From Vibrio cincinnatiensis (GTDB lineage: Bacteria > Pseudomonadota > Gammaproteobacteria > Enterobacterales > Vibrionaceae), in NCBI RefSeq assembly GCF_022113815.1, contig NZ_SGOM01000004.1:124001-188000 (forward strand): a stretch of DNA of 64,000 bases. The letters are read 5' to 3'. Below, in pieces: positions 29,795-38,306 of this stretch; the first letter of the stretch is position 1, and every line of letters begins with the position of its first letter. The notes beneath the pieces are model-generated. The model did not search any database. It saw nothing but the letters and a program-made list of their open reading frames with translations, and was not told the DNA's origin. The translations under genes and the position numbers were made by a program.

Positions 29795-30802
29795 ATGACG
29801 ATTAAATATGTAACGGATGTTCAGGCTAAGGTAACTGCTCGGCAAAAATGTGCCTCGGTTACCAGCGGTAAGCGAGAGCTAAGCACGAAATATATCGACA
29901 ACATCATAGCAATCCAGGAGCGCAGTGCTCAGGAAGCGAATGAACTCGGTTTTATCGCTCGGCTTCTGATTCAAGCAACCATACCGCATAGTAAGCCCAA
30001 ATCGAATGAGTGGAGCCGCAAGAATGGTCATTTCACAATGCACATGATGGCCCCCTCATCGGTAGGTTTGCCTTACGGTTGCTATGCACGTTTGTTGTTG
30101 GTTTGGGTCAGTACACAAGCAGTAAGAAATAAGTCAAGACTAGACAATGGTTATATTACTGAACAGGAAGCGCGAAAGCTTGATCTGGGACATTCTCAAA
30201 GACGTTTTATGGAAGAGCTAGGGCTAGGTTCAACTGGAGGCGAAAATGGAACTATTGGTCCTTTTCGAGAACAAATGCGGCGATTATTTAAAACGACGAT
30301 CAGTGTTAGCTATACAGAGCTAAATGATGAAAGTGGATATATTTGTGAAGATGAGACCGGAGCCAGAGTTGCTGATATTTCCCATATTTGGTGGAGTACG
30401 AAGCAGCCAGATCAAGATTCATTATGGGAATCTTGGGTGGAATTGTCACCTAAGTTTTTTCAACTGATTACTGATAAACCGGTCCCTCTGGATATGAGAG
30501 TGTTGCGGTTGATTAAGCGTTCTCCTATGGCTTTAGACATATATTGTTGGGCGACTTATCGGGTGAGTTACTTAAAGCGAGCCACAATTATTCCGTGGTC
30601 AGGTTTGATGGAGCAAATGGGGTCTAATTATGCCAATGTAAAAAGCTTTAAGCAGCGATTTAAGGATGGACTGAAAAAGGTACAGCAGGCATGGCCAGAG
30701 CTAGATGCTACTCCAACCGAAAAAGGGTTGCTTTTGAAGCCTAGTGCTCCTCAAGTACCTCGTCAGACAAAGCGACAGGTTTCATGGGATATTGAGGTGT
30801 GA
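29795..30802 (+). CDS. repA: Plasmid-type replication initiator RepA
   Basis: 335-residue protein resembling the plasmid-encoded RepA family (PF04796), with segments such as GLPYGCYARLLLVWVSTQAV, LSPKFFQLITDKPVPLDMRVLR and SPMALDIYCWATYRV. The C-terminal half would contain the winged helix. It is directly followed by iteron-like repeats, DnaA boxes and an AT-rich tract, which is the layout of a self-replicating plasmid. Replication of the excised circle is inferred. The neighbouring alpA-like gene suggests replication is tied to excision. Confidence 0.88.
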   Translation: MTIKYVTDVQAKVTARQKCASVTSGKRELSTKYIDNIIAIQERSAQEANELGFIARLLIQATIPHSKPKSNEWSRKNGHFTMHMMAPSSVGLPYGCYARLLLVWVSTQAVRNKSRLDNGYITEQEARKLDLGHSQRRFMEELGLGSTGGENGTIGPFREQMRRLFKTTISVSYTELNDESGYICEDETGARVADISHIWWSTKQPDQDSLWESWVELSPKFFQLITDKPVPLDMRVLRLIKRSPMALDIYCWATYRVSYLKRATIIPWSGLMEQMGSNYANVKSFKQRFKDGLKKVQQAWPELDATPTEKGLLLKPSAPQVPRQTKRQVSWDIEV

Positions 30803-30857
30803 TGAAACAGTATCTACGCACCATTCTTGATGTTAGTAAGCCTGGGTGTTTAGAAAG

Positions 30858-31180
30858 TTATCCACGCATGTTTTGTTTCCCTTTAAAGGGGGGATTTTGC
30901 GCATATTCTGTTTCCGGGTGCGCATGTTTTGTTTCTGAGTACGCATGTTCTGTTTCTAGAAAGGCTAAAAAGCTTTTTAATAACATGTGGTTGCAGATCC
31001 TCCTATAGTCTTTCCTGTAGGTATACCTATATAAAAAAATTAACCTGTAGTTAAGCAAATAGATATTGTGGATAACATTGATAGAAATGAATTGCTTAAA
31101 ACTGTCAATGAAATCGTTTTTTTGGAAGTTATGTTTTTTTAACTTAATGAAAATAAAATACTTTTTATTATTTTTTCCTT
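30858..31180. other. Iteron-type replication origin (oriV) downstream of repA
   Basis: Four 16-bp iteron-like repeats of consensus RCGCATGTTYTGTTTC start at 30864, 30899, 30920 and 30941; the last three are spaced exactly 21 bp. DnaA boxes lie at 30858-30866 (TTATCCACG, overlapping the first iteron) and 31067-31075 (minus strand, perfect TTATCCACA). A strongly AT-rich stretch (about 31081-31180) follows and would be the unwinding element. No gene is needed to explain the sequence; the small ORF at 30799-31008 is made of the iterons. Confidence 0.78.
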
Positions 31181-31312
31181 GGCGTCTAAACGTTTATTGA
31201 CACTTGAGGGGCAGTTTGACACGAAGGCTTTAAATTTAGCCTAGAGCGGAAAGTGTTAGGAAAGCTGTGTTTTTCGGTGTCGTGATATTGAGTAAAGCCC
31301 ACACACATAAAT

Positions 31313-31378
31313 CGCTGTAAGACCGCTATTTTAGCGCTATTCAGTCGCTATAAGTGCGCTGTCATACCGCTATAAGTG
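31313..31378. repeat. Six tandem 11-bp repeats
   Basis: Units start at 31313, 31324, 31335, 31346, 31357 and 31368, exactly 11 bp apart, with consensus CGCTATAAGTG and an invariant CGCT. This is one unit per helical turn, so a bound protein would line up on one face. Comparable 11-bp iterons form the parC centromere of plasmid R1, bound by the ribbon-helix-helix ParR. The block lies between oriV and oriT. A short palindrome (GTAAAC, ATA, GTTTAC) follows at 31392-31406. Confidence 0.85.
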
Positions 31379-31479
31379 TCGGATTTATCGAGTAAACATA
31401 GTTTACACAGAAATAAACAGTTAAATGCAGAGAAATGCTCACGGGCATGCATAACTTTCCGCGATAAAACCAAAGTTGA

Positions 31480-31552
31480 AATGTGGGCAGGATGTGTGAA
31501 GTAGGCCCACCATGCAAGCATGGCGAAGCCTCTTCACTTATGACTTATTCGC
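31480..31552 (-). other. RP4 (IncP)-like origin of transfer
   Basis: Read on the minus strand, the order matches RP4 oriT: a GAATAAG-like start, an inverted repeat and then ATCCTG|CCC. The nic hexamer is the complement of 31488-31493, with the expected nick between 31488 and 31487. Imperfect inverted arms GTGAAGTAGGC (31496-31506) and GCCTCTTCAC (31528-31537) would be the TraJ site, with a smaller perfect hairpin (CCATGC/GCATGG, 31510-31523) between. This polarity would send repA, the defence genes and int first, and tra genes last. Confidence 0.85.
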
Positions 31553-31607
31553 ACCTTCGGCACTCAACGTTGATCCTGCCCTGCGGGGCCTGAAATAGGA
31601 GACAAAC

Positions 31608-31982
31608 ATGGCGAGCAATACGAACAAGAGCACTAGAAAGAACAGCCCACCGATTAAGGTTTACTGTCTGCCTGAGGAACGTGCGTTGATCGAATCGCTG
31701 TCCGCGCAATCAGGTCTTAGTACTTCTACTTATCTACGTGAAGTCGGCCAAGGTTATCGTATTCAAGGTATTACTGATGCAGAGCATGTACGCGAGTTAG
31801 TGCGGGTTAATGGTGACTTAGGGCGTTTAGGTGGGTTGCTAAAGTTATGGCTTAGCAATGATGCCAAGGTGGCACATGTTGGGGCCAATACCATCTTGGC
31901 AGTGCTTAATCGTATCGAGACGACGCAAGATCAAATGAGTTCACTGATGGAGTCCATTCTTCGCCCGAGGGCGGACCAATGA
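31608..31982 (+). CDS. traJ: Relaxosome protein TraJ (IncP-like)
   Basis: 124-residue DNA-binding protein, similar in type to RP4 TraJ, which binds the oriT inverted repeat and recruits the relaxase. The N-terminal part (about 15-50, PIKVYCLPEERALIESLSAQSGLSTSTYLREV) looks ribbon-helix-helix-like. The C-terminal part is helical. GGAG precedes the ATG. Its stop overlaps the traI start (ATGA), as in IncP plasmids, and it lies 55 bp from the oriT. Confidence 0.9.
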   Translation: MASNTNKSTRKNSPPIKVYCLPEERALIESLSAQSGLSTSTYLREVGQGYRIQGITDAEHVRELVRVNGDLGRLGGLLKLWLSNDAKVAHVGANTILAVLNRIETTQDQMSSLMESILRPRADQ

Positions 31983-33739
31983 TTGCCAAGCATGTACCGA
32001 TGCGTTCACAGGGCAAATCTGACTTTGCTGGCCTGGTGAATTACATCACCGATCACCAGAGCAAAGAGCATCGACTTGGTAACGTTCGTTTAAATAACTG
32101 TGAAGCGGAAACCGTGCGCGATGCGATCAGTGAGGTGTTGGCGACTCAGTTTACGAACACCCGAGCGAAGAGTGATAAAACCTACCACCTCATAGTGAGC
32201 TTCCCTAATGGTGAACAGTTAGAAGCCCATACTTTGGCCGCGATAGAAGAGCGCATTTCCCAAGGCTTGGGTTATGGAGAACATCAGCGTGTCAGTGCTG
32301 TGCACAACGATACGGACAACCAACATATCCATATCGCAATTAACAAGATTCACCCTACTCGCAACACAATCCATGAACCGTACTACCCGCATAAGAAGCT
32401 AGCGGAAATGTGCGAGGCCATCGAGCAAGACTTTGGTTTACAACCAGATAATCACATACCACGCAAGCGCGGGGCCGAATCACGTGCGATGGATATGGAG
32501 CGGCATTCGGGTATTGAAAGCTTAGTGGGTTGGGTGAAGCGCGAATGCATGGACGAGATTAAATCAGCCAATAGCTGGCAGGCGTTGCACCAGGTTATGC
32601 AGGATAATGGTTTGCAGTTAAGAACCAGAGGAAATGGTCTAGTGATCGTTGCCGACGGTGAAGCGATTATCAAAGCGAGCACCTTGGGACGTGAGTTTTC
32701 TAAACCCAAACTCGAAGCGCGCCTTGGTCCCTTTGAAGCGACTGCATCGGATTCTGTTAAGCCGAGCCGCCAATATACACACCGACCTGTTCGCTTGAAG
32801 GTGAATACCACCGAGCTATATGCCCGTTATCAAGCAGAGCAGAAACGTGCCGCAGCGAGTAAGTCGCAAGCCCTTGAACAGGCTCGTCGTGATAAAGATC
32901 GACAAGTTGAAAACGCCAAGAGGAAAGGGCGTGGCCGTCGCGCAGCAATTAAGTTAACCGGTAGTAATAAGCTTACTAAGAAGCTTTTGTACAAACAGGC
33001 CAGCGATGCATTGAAAAGCGATCTTGAGCGCATTCACAAGCGTTACCAAGAGCAACGGCAAACGATATATCAAAGCAATAAACGCCAAGCCTGGGCGGAT
33101 TGGTTAAAGAGCCAGGCATTGCAGGGAGATGGCGAAGCCCTCAAAGCGCTACGTAGCCGAGAGGCTGCACAAAAGCTTAAAGGCAATACCCTCAAAGGAG
33201 ATGCCGTTCAGGCCGAGCCCAAAGCAACGGTCGATACGATTACGAAAAAAGGCACCATTATTTATCGAGTAGGTAACAGCGCTGTGCGTGATGATGGTGA
33301 GTGTCTACAAGTGTCGACGGCTTCCAATCAAACCAGTGTCTTAGCTGCGCTAAAAGTAGCAATGGAGCGTTACGGTAATCGTATTACCGTGAATGGTTCG
33401 CCTGAGTTCAAGGCGCGAGTAATCAAGGCGGCGGTAGATGGCAATCTGCCTATCAAATTTGCCGATCAAGGACTAGAACGCCGCCGTCAGGCATTAATGG
33501 CCCAGAATAAAAGGGCCAAGCGGTCTGATAAGCCTGGCGTGTTACCGATTGGCAAAGTGCCACCTTCACGCCGTGGCACTTTGCAGAATCTCTCTCAGTT
33601 AGAAGTCTTAGTTATACAGTCAGGCCCTGTAACTGAAAAAGCGGTGGTCATGCCAGCATTAGAGCAACGTAAAGCCAAGCTACAAGCTGAGCAAGCAGCT
33701 AAAAAAGCGAAACGACAACATAAGAGCCGCTCACGTTGA
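31979..33739 (+). CDS. traI: MOBP relaxase TraI (IncP-like)
   Basis: Relaxase that nicks oriT and stays linked to the 5' end of the transferred strand. The N-terminal region is very close to RP4 TraI: catalytic Y22 (GLVNYITD), S74 in LIVSF and the three-His motif H109, H116, H118 in AVHNDTDNQHIHIAINK. A basic, coiled middle part is followed by an LPD7-like domain near 430-520 and a Lys-rich end. At 586 residues it is shorter than RP4 TraI (732), so the C-terminal region is reduced. No traG coupling-protein gene follows. Confidence 0.95.
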   Translation: MIAKHVPMRSQGKSDFAGLVNYITDHQSKEHRLGNVRLNNCEAETVRDAISEVLATQFTNTRAKSDKTYHLIVSFPNGEQLEAHTLAAIEERISQGLGYGEHQRVSAVHNDTDNQHIHIAINKIHPTRNTIHEPYYPHKKLAEMCEAIEQDFGLQPDNHIPRKRGAESRAMDMERHSGIESLVGWVKRECMDEIKSANSWQALHQVMQDNGLQLRTRGNGLVIVADGEAIIKASTLGREFSKPKLEARLGPFEATASDSVKPSRQYTHRPVRLKVNTTELYARYQAEQKRAAASKSQALEQARRDKDRQVENAKRKGRGRRAAIKLTGSNKLTKKLLYKQASDALKSDLERIHKRYQEQRQTIYQSNKRQAWADWLKSQALQGDGEALKALRSREAAQKLKGNTLKGDAVQAEPKATVDTITKKGTIIYRVGNSAVRDDGECLQVSTASNQTSVLAALKVAMERYGNRITVNGSPEFKARVIKAAVDGNLPIKFADQGLERRRQALMAQNKRAKRSDKPGVLPIGKVPPSRRGTLQNLSQLEVLVIQSGPVTEKAVVMPALEQRKAKLQAEQAAKKAKRQHKSRSR

Positions 33740-33976
33740 TGTGATGGCAAAGGAATCGACGGAAGCCCTAACCGCTTCGGTTGGTAATAACACCGATGTT
33801 TAACCCTATTTGACCGCGCGTTTAACGGTGTCGCGCTGGTCGGGCACCGGGATAGTAAGTGGCGAGCTATCTCTGAAAAGGCCCACATTCACCGCTGGTA
33901 ACGGCAGGAGTAGAGATCAAGTTTCTACAGGTTGGTGAATGCAACTTTTAGTCATAACAACTAGGAGTAATTAACC
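33740..33976. other. Junction between traI and trbJ
   Basis: 237 bp without a gene. In IncP plasmids many genes (traG, traF, trbB to trbI) separate traI from trbJ, so this may be the scar of their loss. No repeat proving a deletion was seen. Confidence 0.4.
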
Positions 33977-34750
33977 ATGCTAAAACGAAAAATTTTAGCG
34001 GCTAAAATTCCCGTGCTTGCCATCTCCTTGGCGTTAAACCTTTCTAATCCTGCATATGCGGGGATTCCGGTTGCTGATGGTACGAATCTAGTTCAGAACA
34101 TCATGTCGGCAATGGAAGCTGTTACACAGACTGCTAAACAAATTCAGCAGTATCAAACCCAGTTGCAGCAGTACGAAAATATGCTGCAAAACTCGATGGC
34201 CCCGGCTTCTTATATTTGGGACCAGGCGCAGCGCACCATCAACGATCTGAACCAGGCGACCAACACGCTCGCCTATTACCAAAACCAGCTCGGAAGCCTC
34301 GATGCATACCTAGGCAAGTTCCAGGACGTAGCCTATTACCGCAGTTCTCCGTGCTTCTCGGCTGCGGGGTGCAGCGATGCAGAACGAGCCGCGATGGCTG
34401 AGAACCGTCGCCTGGCGTCTGAATCGCAGAAGAAGGCCAACGACGCGCTGTTTAAGGGGCTGGAGCAGCAGCAAGACAATCTTGAAGCCGACGCCCGACA
34501 ACTTAACCGACTGCAATCTGGTGCTCAGAGCGCGGACGGCCAACTGGCTGCGATTGGTTACGCTAATCAGCTTGCTAGCAATCAAGCTAATCAGCTTCTG
34601 CAAATCCGCAGTTTGCTGATTGCTCAGCAGAATGCTGTTGGTACTCGGATGCAGGCGGATGCCGACCGCGAAGCTCAATATCAAGCGTCTCGTGAAAGGT
34701 TGTTCGATATGGGCGAGCCAACCGACCGCTCAGAAAACAGGGGGTTTTAA
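33977..34750 (+). CDS. trbJ: P-type conjugation protein TrbJ (VirB5-like)
   Basis: Periplasmic VirB5-like component of the P-type mating pore. The 257-residue protein has a signal peptide ending at about NPAYA (residue 28) and a long Gln-rich helical body (AKQIQQYQTQLQQYENML), typical of TrbJ. It ends in a DMGEPTDRSENRGF tail that is nearly repeated at the end of the next gene. GGAGT precedes the start. It is followed by trbK-like and trbL genes with 2-bp gaps. Confidence 0.88.
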   Translation: MLKRKILAAKIPVLAISLALNLSNPAYAGIPVADGTNLVQNIMSAMEAVTQTAKQIQQYQTQLQQYENMLQNSMAPASYIWDQAQRTINDLNQATNTLAYYQNQLGSLDAYLGKFQDVAYYRSSPCFSAAGCSDAERAAMAENRRLASESQKKANDALFKGLEQQQDNLEADARQLNRLQSGAQSADGQLAAIGYANQLASNQANQLLQIRSLLIAQQNAVGTRMQADADREAQYQASRERLFDMGEPTDRSENRGF

Positions 34751-34752
34751 TC

Positions 34753-34950
34753 ATGAAGAATATCACCCGAGTTTTTATCGTTAGCGCGTTGGCCTCTTTC
34801 GTTCTGGTGGGGTGCGGTGAAGATGACGGGCCAAAGCCTGCAACGATCAACTGTGACAACCCAAACTTAACGAAAGAACAGAGGGGAGAAGGGAACTGTC
34901 TTTGGGATATGGGCGACCCCACTGATCGCTCCAAGAACAAGGGGTTCTAA
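34753..34950 (+). CDS. trbK: Small lipoprotein, TrbK-like entry-exclusion candidate
   Basis: 65-residue lipoprotein with a signal peptide and lipobox FVLVGC (Cys at about 21), then a short acidic mature part. Small lipoproteins between trbJ and trbL in IncP systems are TrbK entry-exclusion proteins; position and lipobox are the main evidence. The last 14 residues (DMGDPTDRSKNKGF) copy the TrbJ tail, with matching DNA running into the next start codon, as if by a small duplication. Confidence 0.65.
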   Translation: MKNITRVFIVSALASFVLVGCGEDDGPKPATINCDNPNLTKEQRGEGNCLWDMGDPTDRSKNKGF

Positions 34951-34952
34951 TC

Positions 34953-36245
34953 ATGAGCAAGGTATTCATTCGACTTCTCATGCTCCTAGCTGTTTTATTG
35001 ACTTCACAAACTGCATCAGCGGCTATTGAGCCTAATGGTGTCTTGGATGAAGTGGCCGTGCGTTTCATGACGGCCAGTGCTACTTGGGGCACGGTAATTA
35101 CAAACTATGCCGCTTGGCTATTCTGGACGCTGGGCACTATATCCCTTGTTTGGACTGGCGGGACATTAATCCTTAAACAAGCGGATATAAGGGAGTTCTT
35201 TGCCGAGTTCGTGCGCTTCATCTTGACGTTTGGTTTCTTTCTTTGGTTACTCAGAAACGGCCCAGACTTTGCCACGTCAATTATCGATTCATTGAGAACG
35301 ATCGGTGCTCAAGCCGGTGGCCTTTCGAGAGACCTAACCCCGTCAGAGCCTATTAGTATTGCGTTCGACATTATTGTGAAAGCTGGCAAGTCCTACAGCA
35401 TCACAAGCCCGATAGATAACTTGTCTATCTTCTTAATCACGCTGGCAATTTTGGCATGTATGGCGGTAGTGGCGGCCAATGTGTTGTTGGCTTTGGTGAC
35501 GGCTTGGATATTGATCTATGCCGGTGTTTTCGTGCTGGGATTTGGTGGTTCGCGTTGGACTTCAGATATAGCAATCAACTACTTCAAAAGCGTATTGGGC
35601 GTTGCTTTGAAGTTGATGACAATGACGTTGCTCATTGGCATTGCCATGTCGATCATGGACGGTTTCTATGCCGATCTATCCAATGATGCCCCTATGCGTG
35701 AACTGCTGGTGATCTTTGTCGTTTCACTGGTTCTTGTGATGCTCATTCACTCGGTTCCCAATGTGGTCGCCAGCCTAGTTCCTGGAGGCGGCGCGGCGGC
35801 AGGTGCTGGCAGTATCAGTGCCGGAGCGATGGCCGGAGCGGCTGTTGCCACTGGCGGTATGGCTGCCGGTGTAGCAATGGCTACCGCCGGTGGTGCGTCT
35901 GCTATTCAGGCTGCATTTGCAAAAGCAGGTGAGAACGTAGCGAACAATACTGACGTTATGTCGAGCCTGGGCGGAGCAATCAGTGGCAGTGGCGATTCTG
36001 ATGAGGCTGGCTCCTTCTCCCAAGCTTCCGGCCAATCTTCTAGCGGTGGCGAATCCTCTGGCGGTTTTAAAGGCAGCGCTGTAAAAGCGGGTCGTATTGC
36101 TGCGGATACCGGTGCGAATTTGATGAAGGGAATGGGTGATATGGCCGGGGATAGAATCAGCAGCACTGCTGGAGGCCGTTTAGCCAGCTCGATCAGAAAC
36201 AGTACGAAAGATTACGGGGATAGTGATGACCAGGAGGGCGACTGA
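34953..36245 (+). CDS. trbL: P-type conjugation protein TrbL (VirB6-like)
   Basis: Polytopic inner-membrane channel component of the mating pore. The 430-residue protein has a signal-like N-terminus (cleavage near TASA) and several membrane segments between about 45 and 270. A Gly/Ala/Ser-rich cytoplasmic tail follows (GGGAAAGAGS onward), typical of TrbL. Its 3' end overlaps the next ORF by 20 bases. Without VirB4, VirB8, VirB9 and VirB10 homologues in the island it cannot form a pore alone. Confidence 0.9.
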   Translation: MSKVFIRLLMLLAVLLTSQTASAAIEPNGVLDEVAVRFMTASATWGTVITNYAAWLFWTLGTISLVWTGGTLILKQADIREFFAEFVRFILTFGFFLWLLRNGPDFATSIIDSLRTIGAQAGGLSRDLTPSEPISIAFDIIVKAGKSYSITSPIDNLSIFLITLAILACMAVVAANVLLALVTAWILIYAGVFVLGFGGSRWTSDIAINYFKSVLGVALKLMTMTLLIGIAMSIMDGFYADLSNDAPMRELLVIFVVSLVLVMLIHSVPNVVASLVPGGGAAAGAGSISAGAMAGAAVATGGMAAGVAMATAGGASAIQAAFAKAGENVANNTDVMSSLGGAISGSGDSDEAGSFSQASGQSSSGGESSGGFKGSAVKAGRIAADTGANLMKGMGDMAGDRISSTAGGRLASSIRNSTKDYGDSDDQEGD

Positions 36246-36498
36246 CGACGCTTCCCCTGCATTTGACAACGATAGCTTAGGCGGTGGCGGTACTGGCTGG
36301 ATGAATCAAACAGGCGGCTTTGATGGACTATCCAGTGAGGACCAGGAAGAAGCCCGCCAAGCACACGCAGAATGGCAAGAGCGCGACCCGGAAAAGCACA
36401 CCTTCGACGTTGAGGACTATGTGCCGTATGCCCAGGAACGCCAGCAGGAGCGCAACGAAGAGGTTGCCAGTTTTGTTAAAAAAGGTCGCATTACCTGA
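36226..36498 (+). CDS. Small acidic protein following trbL
   Basis: Not recognised. The 90-residue, hydrophilic protein has a Gly-rich start (NDSLGGGGTGWMNQTGGF) and a charged helical C-terminus (VPYAQERQQERNEEVASFVKK). The ATG at 36226 is chosen over the GTG one codon earlier; GGGGAT lies upstream. Overlap with trbL implies co-translation, so a role with TrbL or in transfer is likely but unproven. Confidence 0.6.
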   Translation: MTRRATDDASPAFDNDSLGGGGTGWMNQTGGFDGLSSEDQEEARQAHAEWQERDPEKHTFDVEDYVPYAQERQQERNEEVASFVKKGRIT

Positions 36499-36518
36499 CT
36501 AGATAAGGATTACTGATT

Positions 36519-36773
36519 ATGGAGTTTAGCTTTCCACCTCAAAACCTTGCGGAGATATTTGGTTTCTTCGCAGTGATGTTCATTGTGATGCTGGCCTTCT
36601 ATTTTTTGGGGCAGTGGCTACACAACACCGGACACGGCCCGAAGCTGAAAGCCATTGCCGACAAAATGGAGGTATTCCAACACAGGTTGGCCGGGCGTGT
36701 TTACAAGGATATGACGGGGTCGGTCGATCAAATCGACAAAATGAGTCGCTGGCCGTTTGGCCGACGCAAGTAG
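36519..36773 (+). CDS. Small one-TM protein at the end of the trb block
   Basis: Not recognised. The 84-residue protein has one membrane helix (about 10-32, EIFGFFAVMFIVMLAFYFLGQWL) and a basic C-terminus finishing WPFGRRK. AAGGA lies nine bases before the ATG. It is 20 bp after the preceding gene and probably ends the trb operon. An accessory role in transfer is inferred only from position. Confidence 0.6.
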   Translation: MEFSFPPQNLAEIFGFFAVMFIVMLAFYFLGQWLHNTGHGPKLKAIADKMEVFQHRLAGRVYKDMTGSVDQIDKMSRWPFGRRK

Positions 36774-37056
36774 TTAGAAAGTACACGGGCCGGTGATGGT
36801 GCACCGCCCCGCATTTCCACAAAAATCAAACTGATTAAGGAGACTTGAAGCTCGTTTCTGACCAGAACTTTGTCAGTTGATTTTGCTAATTTAGAAAAAC
36901 ACGGATTACTTCAAGTATCGAAAATTATTCCTTTCCTTAGGTAACATTTCCCAGCGACAAACAAAAATCGCACACGATAAAAGCTTTAATCTAGAACAGA
37001 GTCTTTTGAATACCCTGCTAATATTAAGACTTGTTAACTCGATATGAAAATACATA

Positions 37057-38304
37057 TTAACTTGGGGGCGAATAGTTATTTTTATACTTCTTAACAATAT
37101 TTTCATAAGAAAAAATCAATAAAAGTGTAACTATACTCAATATGGAGCAAATGAAGAACAACGTGAAATAGCCGTCATGATTTCCAAATGTCGGAATGCT
37201 TTTGTAGTTGGAAATGATAGCTGACATTATTAACGATGCGATTGGGTAAGTTAAATTGATTATGGATATATCTCTAGCTAAAAATTCCTCATCAGGTAGG
37301 GAGTTAATAGAGAATCCATTAATTACAGCGATTAAAATTCCATTAAAAATGTTGAAGATGATTGTTGCCCAAAAAGTAAATAAATATTCGTTAGAATAGG
37401 ATATTAATAGGAAATAGAACGATATCGAAATGATCGATATTTTAGACAGTAATATTTTATTTTTTAAGAATCCAGATATATAGCCAAAAAAACATAACAA
37501 GAGCACTCCTAAAGTACTGTAAGCGTTTATCTCAGAAACACTGGCTTCATTTAAGTTAAATCTATTCATGTATAAAAAAGGCATAATCATTAATCCAGAA
37601 CATGCCAAATGATAAAAAAGCCTTGTTAAGAAAATAATTCTGAATCTTCGTTTATTCATGTGAGTTTGTGATAAACCAAACGATTTATTGCTCTCGAATA
37701 TACGGGGTTGGTGAATTACATTTGTCTGCTTTGACAGGGAGATAATAGATATTATCCCTATAAATAATTGTATTAAACAAAGATAAATTAATTTTAATGT
37801 AATATGAACATTAGATAACACCCCAAAGATTAACAAAGAAAAAATAATTAAAAATAATGGTGTGGAACTCATTAATATGCTATTTATCTTATTAATTTCG
37901 AGTTTATTGAAATTGACTGGTAACAATGCAATATAAGATGAATGAATGTTTGAAAATGACCACTTAATTAATACCCAACTTATAGTGAAGGTTATTAGGC
38001 TTTCAGAAAAAGAAAAAATCACTAAAGATGTAGTGCCAATAATTTGCATAAGTAATATGAACTTAAATCTCGTTCCAAACTTTTTGTTCAGTTGATCGGA
38101 TAAATATCCCCCAATGATATTCAATACAATGGAACTTATGCTAACAAAAAATAAAGACATACCGAAACTTTCTAGTGTATCATTGCTATCAGTTATTCTC
38201 ATTATATTGAAATGAGCCAAGCCGAACACAAGTAGTGTCAAACAAGCGATAGCGGAACCACTTGCTAAATAAGTAAATAAAACAATTTTTACTTTTACAT
38301 TCAT
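37057..38304 (-). CDS. MFS transporter of the glycosaminoglycan cargo block
   Basis: 415-residue polytopic protein with roughly twelve hydrophobic helices and an MFS-like loop SDQLNKKFGTRFKF near residue 68. The substrate cannot be read from sequence. Its place behind the AraC regulator, PL8 lyase and porin suggests uptake of the unsaturated disaccharides released by the lyase. The gene is very AT-rich compared with the tra genes beside it, suggesting a different origin. It is 2 bp downstream of the regulator gene and probably co-transcribed. Confidence 0.8.
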   Translation of the reverse strand: MNVKVKIVLFTYLASGSAIACLTLLVFGLAHFNIMRITDSNDTLESFGMSLFFVSISSIVLNIIGGYLSDQLNKKFGTRFKFILLMQIIGTTSLVIFSFSESLITFTISWVLIKWSFSNIHSSYIALLPVNFNKLEINKINSILMSSTPLFLIIFSLLIFGVLSNVHITLKLIYLCLIQLFIGIISIISLSKQTNVIHQPRIFESNKSFGLSQTHMNKRRFRIIFLTRLFYHLACSGLMIMPFLYMNRFNLNEASVSEINAYSTLGVLLLCFFGYISGFLKNKILLSKISIISISFYFLLISYSNEYLFTFWATIIFNIFNGILIAVINGFSINSLPDEEFLARDISIINLTYPIASLIMSAIISNYKSIPTFGNHDGYFTLFFICSILSIVTLLLIFSYENIVKKYKNNYSPPS

Positions 38305-38306
38305 GT

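Noticed and set aside
30799-31008. 69-codon ORF directly after repA
   Set aside because: Its sequence is made of the iteron repeats (repeating Cys/Ser/Phe pattern), so it is better explained as origin DNA.
31313-31378. CRISPR array
   Set aside because: Units are 11 bp with no spacers and there are no cas genes nearby.
31573-31579. Plus-strand ATCCTGC just before traJ as the nic site
   Set aside because: It matches the IncP nic hexamer but lacks the adjacent inverted repeat. The minus-strand site at 31488-31493 has the full RP4-like layout.
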